A stretch of 48,407 nt of DNA from Streptomyces varsoviensis (lineage in GTDB: Bacteria > Actinomycetota > Actinomycetes > Streptomycetales > Streptomycetaceae): assembly GCF_000718635.1 (NCBI RefSeq), contig NZ_JOBF01000037.1, positions 1 to 48,407 on the forward strand, read 5' to 3'. The position numbers and the translations under genes were made by a program. The notes under the pieces were generated by a model. It saw only the letters and a program-made list of their open reading frames with translations, was not told the origin of the DNA and searched no databases. Each line of letters begins with the position of its first letter. The first letter of the stretch is position 1. This document shows positions 39,065-44,570 of the stretch, piece by piece.

Positions 39065-39748
39065 ATGACGACTCTCACACCCCCCGTGGTGATCCCCGAG
39101 CAGGGGCGCAGGATCGCGTTCGTCGGCAAGGGCGGCACCGGCAAAAGCACGATCATCGCCCACATGCTCAAGCACTGGAACGCGGCCGGCATCCCGGCCT
39201 CGGCCATGGACGCCGACGAGCCCGGCGACGAGGAAAAGGGCAGCCTCCTGGAGTGGTCGGACGAGGCCGACCTCGGCGGACCGGTGTACCCGGCGCCGAA
39301 CCGCTCCAAGGTCCGCGACCAGCTCGTGAAGTACACCCCCGAGGGCGGCCTCCTGGCCGTCGACACCGGAGCGTGGAACCGCAAGGCCGGGAACATGCAC
39401 TTCGCCGTGTTGAGCGGTGTCGACCTCGCAGTGTTGACGCTCCCCCCGACCCGTATGGAGATGAACCGCGCCGGTTCCGTCCTCGCGGCGATCGACCACC
39501 TTGAAGAGGTCGGCGCCCACTTCCCCCGCCTCGTCATCTGCCTGACCCTGACGAACGCCTCGGCCAAGGCCGCTGACACCACGTACCGGGACCTGACCGG
39601 CGGCGGATTCACCGTGCTCAAGACCCGTATCCCGCGCGTGGACAAGGAAGACGGTTACGGCCAGTCGTACGGCCTCGAACCGCAGCTCGTTGCCGGTTCG
39701 CCGATGGACCTCCTCGCCGTCGAGCTCGCCAAGGAGGCCGCCGCGTGA
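39065..39748 (+). CDS. parA: ParA-family partition ATPase (227 aa)
   Basis: A deviant Walker A motif KGGTGKST (22-29) identifies the ParA/MinD superfamily. LLAVDTGAW (about 95-103) corresponds to Walker B, where the usual DxP is replaced by DTG. The protein is short and lacks an N-terminal HTH, like small plasmid ParA (type Ib). It overlaps the ParB-like gene by 4 bases. ParA would position plasmid copies by ATP-driven DNA binding. Confidence 0.88.
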   Translation: MTTLTPPVVIPEQGRRIAFVGKGGTGKSTIIAHMLKHWNAAGIPASAMDADEPGDEEKGSLLEWSDEADLGGPVYPAPNRSKVRDQLVKYTPEGGLLAVDTGAWNRKAGNMHFAVLSGVDLAVLTLPPTRMEMNRAGSVLAAIDHLEEVGAHFPRLVICLTLTNASAKAADTTYRDLTGGGFTVLKTRIPRVDKEDGYGQSYGLEPQLVAGSPMDLLAVELAKEAAA

Positions 39749-40974
39749 CGGTGCAAACGACGAACCGCGCCGACCTCCTCAACCGGGCCCGCAAGGGGAA
39801 CCGGGCAGTCAAGAACAACGCCGCGCACCTGCCCGACCTGACGTCGGCCGTGTCCGGCGTGGCGGAGCTCGCCGACCAGCTCCCCGACCTCGACGACGTC
39901 CGGGAGGTTTCCGAGGATGACCGGTCCCCGCTCGACGAGACCGAGGCCCGGCAGCGGGCCGTAACCGAACAGGTCATTCACGCCGCCCTCGCGGCCGGTG
40001 ATGCCGCAATCTGGGTGATCGGCAAGGCCCTAACGGTGGCAGCCAAGGGCAAGTTTCACCGGGACCAGGGCATGACGTTCGACGAGTACGCGCGGGCGGA
40101 AACTGGGAAGTCGCCCGCGCACGCCCGGCGGTGGATGGACGGCGCGCCCCTCGCCCTGGCGGTGGCCGCCGCGACGTCGAGCACCCCGCCCGAGGGGCAC
40201 GTTCGGCCCCTGCGGAAGATCGAGAAGGAGATCGGGACGCGTCCCGCGATCGAGCTCTACCGCAGCGCGGACAAGGCATCCGGAGAGGGCGGCCGGAAGG
40301 TCACCGGGGCCGTACTCGTCGAGATCCGGAAGGAGCTCCCGGCCGAACTCCCCGAGGACACCGAGGAGGCCGTCGCCGTCGTACGCGAGGCCGCCCGCCG
40401 CGTCATGACCAAGGCGCCGGCATCCGCCGGTTCCTCTCCAAATGGAGAGAAGACCGAGGGAGCCGACGAGGACCAAGAGCAGAGCGGCGAGGGGGCCGAG
40501 TCGAGCACTCCGCCGCCCGTGCGGGTCTCGGCGGTCGTTCCGGCCTCGGTGGCGGCGACGCTCGAAGAGTGGGCCGGATACCTCTCACTCGGCCACCGGG
40601 TACCGCTCGACTCCTCGGCCGTGCTCGCCGTCGCCGTCGAGCTCGCCGTGAGCAATGGCGCGCCGTCGCTCCAGCTTCTTTCGGAGCGGATCGAGGCGCA
40701 GCACGCCGAGCACATAAGCCGGGGCGTAGACCGGTTCGAGTGGCGGCCGTCGCCTCGCTCCAAGTCCGTCCGCACGGCCGAGCGGCGCCTCAAGGGGCAC
40801 CCTGCCTCGAAGGCGTGGGCGCCGCGCTGCGCCGTCCCGGCCGAGGGCGAGGAGGCCGCGCCGTGCGACGAGCTCGTGATCTGGAAGGTTGACGACGAGA
40901 AGCGCGGGACGTCGTTCTACTGCGACAAGCACCTACCGGCCGAGGACACCCCGCCCGGCATCTGGCGGGACTGA
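39745..40974 (+). CDS. ParB-like partition partner (409 aa)
   Basis: It starts at GTG 39745 (GTGA overlap with parA). No canonical ParB GERR motif is seen, but the central helices (MTFDEYARAETGKSPAHARR) resemble a DNA-binding HTH. A C-terminal half includes an acidic linker and a region that may dimerise (VRVSAVVPASVAATLEEWAG). Two copies of the palindrome CTCTCCA-N2-TGGAGAG lie inside and just after the gene, as expected for a centromere-binding protein. It is ParB-like by position rather than by clear homology. Confidence 0.72.
   Translation: MTVQTTNRADLLNRARKGNRAVKNNAAHLPDLTSAVSGVAELADQLPDLDDVREVSEDDRSPLDETEARQRAVTEQVIHAALAAGDAAIWVIGKALTVAAKGKFHRDQGMTFDEYARAETGKSPAHARRWMDGAPLALAVAAATSSTPPEGHVRPLRKIEKEIGTRPAIELYRSADKASGEGGRKVTGAVLVEIRKELPAELPEDTEEAVAVVREAARRVMTKAPASAGSSPNGEKTEGADEDQEQSGEGAESSTPPPVRVSAVVPASVAATLEEWAGYLSLGHRVPLDSSAVLAVAVELAVSNGAPSLQLLSERIEAQHAEHISRGVDRFEWRPSPRSKSVRTAERRLKGHPASKAWAPRCAVPAEGEEAAPCDELVIWKVDDEKRGTSFYCDKHLPAEDTPPGIWRD
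40434..40449. repeat. Candidate parS palindrome, copy 2
   Basis: CTCTCCAAATGGAGAG, identical to copy 1 and inside the ParB-like coding sequence (translated SPNGE). Confidence 0.72.
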
Positions 40975-40986
40975 CCCCGCCCGTTT

Positions 40987-41002
40987 CTCTCCAATTGGAG
41001 AG
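40987..41002. repeat. Candidate parS palindrome, copy 3
   Basis: CTCTCCAATTGGAGAG, a perfect palindrome 12 bases after the ParB-like stop. The odd position of a palindrome without T-tract next to a separate terminator argues that it is not merely a terminator. Confidence 0.72.
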
Positions 41003-41018
41003 ACCGCAGGAACCGCGA

Positions 41019-41052
41019 CGGCCCCGGAGCTCTGAGGAGCTCCGGGGCCGCG
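41019..41052. terminator. Bidirectional terminator
   Basis: CGGCCCCGGAGCTC and GAGCTCCGGGGCCG around TGAG, between the converging ParB-like and 115-aa genes. Confidence 0.88.
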
Positions 41053-41071
41053 GTGCGTCGGCCGGCATGTC

Positions 41072-41419
41072 TCACGCGCGAGGCGGGATCGCTTCCGGTG
41101 CGTCATTGGGCCAGGACCATTCGCCCGTGTCGTGGCCCTCGGCCGGGTCATGTCCCGGTTCACCCTCGCACTGCCACCAGTCGCCGACCTCGTCGGGGAA
41201 CAATGCGCTGCACTGGCCCGGCTCAGGTTCCGGCGGCGGGGTCAGGAATCCGGCGCCTGCGAGGACGGTTGTCACGACCTCCTCGACCTTCGCCTCGCCC
41301 ATGGCGTCCGCCCACTTGCCGAGGCTGCCGCGGGCGGACTCGACGACCGAGGCGTACCGCTCCTCACTGATCACCGTGCGGGCCGTGCTCTGCGCCTCGA
41401 CGTCTGCGGCGTCGGCCAT
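41072..41419 (-). CDS. Hypothetical protein (115 aa)
   Basis: The N-terminal half is helical (SEERYASVVESARGSLGKWA). The C-terminal part has two Cys in an acidic, Trp-containing segment (QCSALFPDEVGDWWQCEGEP, HDPAEGHDTGEW), a pattern frequent in small Streptomyces plasmid and phage proteins and perhaps zinc-binding. ATG 41419 has GAGAGGGG upstream and follows operator site 5 by 44 bases. Function unknown. Confidence 0.75.
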   Translation of the reverse strand: MADAADVEAQSTARTVISEERYASVVESARGSLGKWADAMGEAKVEEVVTTVLAGAGFLTPPPEPEPGQCSALFPDEVGDWWQCEGEPGHDPAEGHDTGEWSWPNDAPEAIPPRA

Positions 41420-41462
41420 GGCGGTTCCCCTCTCTGGTTTTACTGCGGGCCCCCACCTTGGC

Positions 41463-41503
41463 ATGAGTTGTAGGTGAATTGCAAGTGTGGTTACAAGTTG
41501 CGG
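41463..41503 (-). promoter_or_regulatory. ACTTGTAG operator/promoter, site 5
   Basis: On the minus strand ACTTGTAA, ACTTGCAA and CCTACAAC are spaced by about 12 bases; TTGCAA is followed after 18 bases by CAAGGT, facing the 115-aa gene. Confidence 0.68.
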
Positions 41504-41507
41504 GCGG

Positions 41508-41665
41508 TCGGTGCACCCCTCGCCACCGAAACCGCCACCGAAACCGCCACCCGGCACGGACAGGCCGCGCGGTGACCTGGCAGGACTCTGAGAAACCGCA
41601 GGTCACCCCCGAAACCGCCAAGTGGTGCACCCCCTCGCAACCGAAACCGCCAAACGGTGCACCCC
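41508..41665 (+). repeat. Iteron cluster M (AAACCGCCA/GTGCACCCC)
   Basis: Two full copies of CGAAACCGCCA-N4-GTGCACCCC at 41610-41633 and 41642-41665. Two tandem half-copies CACCGAAACCGC at about 41524-41547, one degenerate GAAACCGCAGG near 41592, and a lone GTGCACCCC at 41511-41519. The full copies are identical in core to two of those near the right telomere. No gene in this stretch. Confidence 0.85.
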
Positions 41666-41671
41666 TCTCCC

Positions 41672-41719
41672 AGCAGGGGTTATGACGAGTGCGCATGTTC
41701 TGTGAGCTGGGGACATACG
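41672..41719. promoter_or_regulatory. GTTATGACG 48-bp element, copy 3
   Basis: Starts 7 bases after the last iteron of cluster M. Differs from copy 1 at only a few positions, which is more conservation than expected by chance in non-coding DNA. Confidence 0.75.
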
Positions 41720-41766
41720 GCCCACTCGCCCGGCGCGAGCCACCCCGGCGGGCGTCACCCCCAATC

Positions 41767-41791
41767 CGAGTTGTAACTCACTTGCAATTGG
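41767..41791. promoter_or_regulatory. ACTTGTAG operator, site 6
   Basis: GAGTTGTAACTC directly followed by ACTTGCAATTGG. It has only two units and no well-placed -10. No convincing gene starts beside it; a TACGAT hexamer at about 41858 to the right precedes only a short frame that runs into the terminator at 41941. Confidence 0.5.
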
Positions 41792-41940
41792 CCCGACGGC
41801 CGTCCGCCGAGGCGTAGCGCGACCACCGGAACCGGCACCCCCGGCAGGGCCGAGACGCTACGATCGGCAACCGTGCAGGGCGTGCACGCACATCACTGCC
41901 GGACGTGTTCCGCAGTCAAGGTCTTTCGAGGCCCACGCAG

Positions 41941-41972
41941 AGGGCCCCGACGGGTCGAACCGTCGGGGCCCT
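41941..41972. terminator. Terminator hairpin
   Basis: AGGGCCCCGACGG pairs with CCGTCGGGGCCCT around GTCGAA, 15 bases beyond the stop of the 60-aa gene. Confidence 0.88.
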
Positions 41973-41986
41973 CGCCTATGCGCGGT

Positions 41987-42169
41987 TCACCAGTCGAGCG
42001 CCGGACCGGCGAGGCGGCCGTCGTGCGTACTCGGCTCCTCGCCGTACACCGGGACGTCGTACGTGTCCCACCGGGGCGGTTCGCTCTCGTCCGGACACGT
42101 GCAGATCCCGCCCTCGTACATGAGGAGCTCGCACTCCTCGTCGTGGTCGAGGGGGCCGCGCCTCACCAT
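41987..42169 (-). CDS. Small acidic hypothetical protein (60 aa)
   Basis: Sequence features HDEECELLMYEGGICTCPDE suggest a small Cys-bearing, possibly metal-binding protein. It overlaps the stop of the 301-aa gene by 7 bases and is probably coupled to it. Function unknown. Confidence 0.62.
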   Translation of the reverse strand: MVRRGPLDHDEECELLMYEGGICTCPDESEPPRWDTYDVPVYGEEPSTHDGRLAGPALDW

Positions 42170-43068
42170 GCGGAGGGCGGCGCGTTGTCGAGGTCGAAAG
42201 CCGGGGACCAGTCGGCGGCCGTGGGCCGCGGATCGGTGGCCGGCACTTCCGAGGGCGGGCCGAGCTCGTCCTCGCCCGGCCGGTCGTCGTAGTCCTCGGG
42301 CGGTTCGGCGTCGCCCTCGGGGCCGTCGTCGAGGTAGCCGGGCTCGTCCTCCTGGCCCTCCTCGGTGAGTGGCTCCTCGTCGTCCTGGTCCTCGTCGTCG
42401 TACCGGTCGTAGTCGTCCTCGGGCGTGGGGTAGTCGGCGGGGTCGAGCTCCTCCTCGTCCTCGTCGGCGTCGAACCCGGGGAAGTTCGGATGCCGTACGC
42501 CGTCGTAGACGAGCGTCGTGAAGCCGTCGCCGCCGTTGGGGTTCGGGCGCCGCTCACCCCACGGGAGCTCGGGGAGCTCGACCGATGCCTCGGACCCTTC
42601 GCCGCACTCGGCGCACTGGTAGGTGTCCCACCATGACGTGATGCCCCAGAGCGAACCGGGGAAGCGGTCGACGTGGACGAGGCGCCCCCCGCAGTCGACG
42701 GCCGCGCCTGTCTCGGTGGCGTACTCCTCGGCGCAGCCGTCGCCGTGGTGGCACTGCCCGGAGCACCGGCACGGCCGGGCCGGGTCCGGCTCGGGCCGCC
42801 ATACCGCCTCGGCTCGGGCCCGCTGCTCGGGGGAGGCGTCGGCGGGCAGTGCCCGGATGCCGAGCTCCTCGGCGGTGATGCCGAGCTCGGCCTCGGCGGC
42901 GGTCGGTTCGAGGACGTACACCACGGCGGCCGGGGCGGGTGCCGGCGTCCCGTCGGTGGCGGTCTCGGCGAGCTCGGCGCGCGCCCGGTTCAGCGCGTCG
43001 TGATACCCGATGCCCTCGGTGTCTTGGATCTCTCGCGCCCGCTTCTGTGCGGCGTCACGCTTCGGCAT
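42163..43068 (-). CDS. Hypothetical protein with Cys clusters and acidic tail (301 aa)
   Basis: A basic N-terminus with a helix-rich start (KRDAAQKRAREIQDTEGIGY) precedes a Cys/His-rich middle (CRCSGQCHHGDGC, CGGRL, CAECGEG), probable zinc sites. The last 110 residues are extremely acidic (long Asp/Glu runs), as in DNA-mimic or chaperone-like proteins. ATG 43068 has GGGAGGG 6 bases upstream. Not recognised. Confidence 0.75.
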   Translation of the reverse strand: MPKRDAAQKRAREIQDTEGIGYHDALNRARAELAETATDGTPAPAPAAVVYVLEPTAAEAELGITAEELGIRALPADASPEQRARAEAVWRPEPDPARPCRCSGQCHHGDGCAEEYATETGAAVDCGGRLVHVDRFPGSLWGITSWWDTYQCAECGEGSEASVELPELPWGERRPNPNGGDGFTTLVYDGVRHPNFPGFDADEDEEELDPADYPTPEDDYDRYDDEDQDDEEPLTEEGQEDEPGYLDDGPEGDAEPPEDYDDRPGEDELGPPSEVPATDPRPTAADWSPAFDLDNAPPSAW

Positions 43069-43288
43069 GGCGATGCCCTCCCAGTGCCGGGCCTCGGTCC
43101 CCACGCCACCCGCCCGGTACGGAACGGATCGTCAGCTCACTGCCTGCGGACCGGCTTCCCGAGGGACCTTCTACCGTCGGTGCCCTGGCACGGCGTGGGC
43201 GCGCGGGCGGCGGTATGGGCGGCGGTCCCGCCCTACCGAGAACCGTAGCGGAGGGCACCGACAGTCGAGGGCTAACCGGGGGACGGCC
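43069..43288. other. Gap without genes
   Basis: Contains an 11-bp inverted repeat, GTCGGTGCCCT (43176-43186) and AGGGCACCGAC (43252-43262), separated by 65 bases. Promoter of the 301-aa gene should lie at its left side. Nothing else is recognisable. Confidence 0.4.
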
Positions 43289-44386
43289 CTACTTCCGGGG
43301 CAGGCCGGTGCACCCGGAGTAGGGCACCCATCGGCAGCTCGGCGCGCGCCCGTTGCAGTGCGGGCATACGCCCGTGGTCGAGGTGAGCGGGAGGCCGTAG
43401 ACCCACATCAGGCAGGAGGGCGCCCGCAGCGGTCCGTGTTCCTCGGGGCGGGGGCGGTGGTGAAGCGCGGGGAGGCGGTTCCAGCGTCGTTCGGCGGCGC
43501 CGCGTCCCGTCGGCTTCCCCGGCGGTTCGGGTCGGTGCTGCTCTAGCCAGTAGGTCAGTGGGGCGCGTTCCCGGCGGGTGAGAGTGCCGGCGGGGGCGAG
43601 CTGCGCGACGGAGTCGAGCCACCGCTCGGGCGAGGCACCCGGGCGCCTGCGCCGCTCCTCCCACTTCCACATGAGCTCGGCCAGGGCGACGGCCTCGGGG
43701 TAGACGGCGACGGGTGCCGCGCGGCGGCGGTGCCGTGCCATGTCGAGGGAGTCCTCGCGCTCCCGCCATGCGTCGGCGACGAGTCCGGACGCCCACCACC
43801 AGAGGGTGACCTGATGAGCGTCCGTCACGAGTGCATCGGCGGCCGGGCCCAAGCGGTGAACCATCGCGCGGTGTTGGGCCAGGGCCCGCCCGAGGTCCGG
43901 GACGGGGCCGGTGTCGACAAGGTACCCGCCGTCATCCCCGGCCATCCACCGACGGCCGCAGCCGCAGGGGCGCCACCGGTGGCCCTCGGCGGCGAGCCAC
44001 GCCCCAGGCTCCATGCAGAGCGGGCAGGCGGGCAGGGGAGGGGCGCCGAGGTCCCTCGGCCAGGGCTCGACGGTCGGTGCGTCAACGAGGCCGCCGGGCC
44101 GCACCCCGGGCAACGCGCGTGCGAGTTGCTCGGGCTCCCGTCCCACCAGGGCGGCGAGCTGCGCGAGGCCCTCGGCGGGGAGGCGGACCTCCTCGCGCTG
44201 CGGCATGAGGCCGTCGTCGGGGAGCTCGGGGGCACCCTCGACGAGTGCCCCGAGGAGGGTGTCGACGGGTAGGCCGTTGGCGGTCGAGGTGCGGATCAGG
44301 AACGAGGCGAGGGTCTCGCCCTGGATCAGCGGGACGCGGATCGGGAGGTCATCCGCGGTGAGGTCTGCGCGGCCGGTGGCGTTCAT
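43289..44386 (-). CDS. Solitary TniQ-family protein (365 aa)
   Basis: The N-terminus RVPLIQGETLASFLIRTSTANG matches the TniQ signature. A central zinc-finger-like CPLC...CGCGR region and a C-terminal CPHCNGRAPSC finger fit TniQ. TniQ normally targets Tn7/Tn5053-type transposition, but no transposase or TniB is in the window. Streptomyces plasmids often carry isolated tniQ genes of unknown role. The start ATG 44386 lacks an obvious ribosome-binding site. Confidence 0.82.
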   Translation of the reverse strand: MNATGRADLTADDLPIRVPLIQGETLASFLIRTSTANGLPVDTLLGALVEGAPELPDDGLMPQREEVRLPAEGLAQLAALVGREPEQLARALPGVRPGGLVDAPTVEPWPRDLGAPPLPACPLCMEPGAWLAAEGHRWRPCGCGRRWMAGDDGGYLVDTGPVPDLGRALAQHRAMVHRLGPAADALVTDAHQVTLWWWASGLVADAWREREDSLDMARHRRRAAPVAVYPEAVALAELMWKWEERRRRPGASPERWLDSVAQLAPAGTLTRRERAPLTYWLEQHRPEPPGKPTGRGAAERRWNRLPALHHRPRPEEHGPLRAPSCLMWVYGLPLTSTTGVCPHCNGRAPSCRWVPYSGCTGLPRK

Positions 44387-44476
44387 GTCGGCACCGTGGC
44401 ACACCCCACGGACAGGGCGCCCACGAACGGGTGACGTCGCCCCGGACGAGGGTCTCGACGGTGTCATGCGCTTGGC

Positions 44477-44570
44477 GCGTCCCTGTCAAGTTTTGGGAGA
44501 GCTCGCCACCTCGACCCCCGGGGAGGGAGGCCCTTTTGACGCGACCCTGTCAAGTCTTAGGGGAAGCGCC
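44477..44570. repeat. Pair of direct repeats GCGWCCCTGTCAAGT
   Basis: 44477-44507 and 44541-44570 share GCG-T/A-CCCTGTCAAGTYTT, then GGGRAGC and GCC, 64 bases apart, in the gap between the 985-aa and TniQ genes; the second copy overlaps the stop of the 985-aa gene. Role unknown. Confidence 0.6.

Noticed and set aside
38204..39520. A 438-codon minus-strand frame opposite the DUF6884 tail and parA
   Set aside because: It overlaps the clear ParA gene on the other strand and shows no domain.
39065..40974. Chromosomal-type parS sites near parA/parB
   Set aside because: The consensus GTTTCACGTGAAAC was not seen; the CTCTCCA palindrome is proposed instead.
41873..42292. Possible small plus-strand gene after a TACGAT -10-like sequence
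   Set aside because: After about 20 residues (HHCRTC) the frame runs into the terminator stem and then antisense of two real genes; a short RNA remains possible but unsupported.
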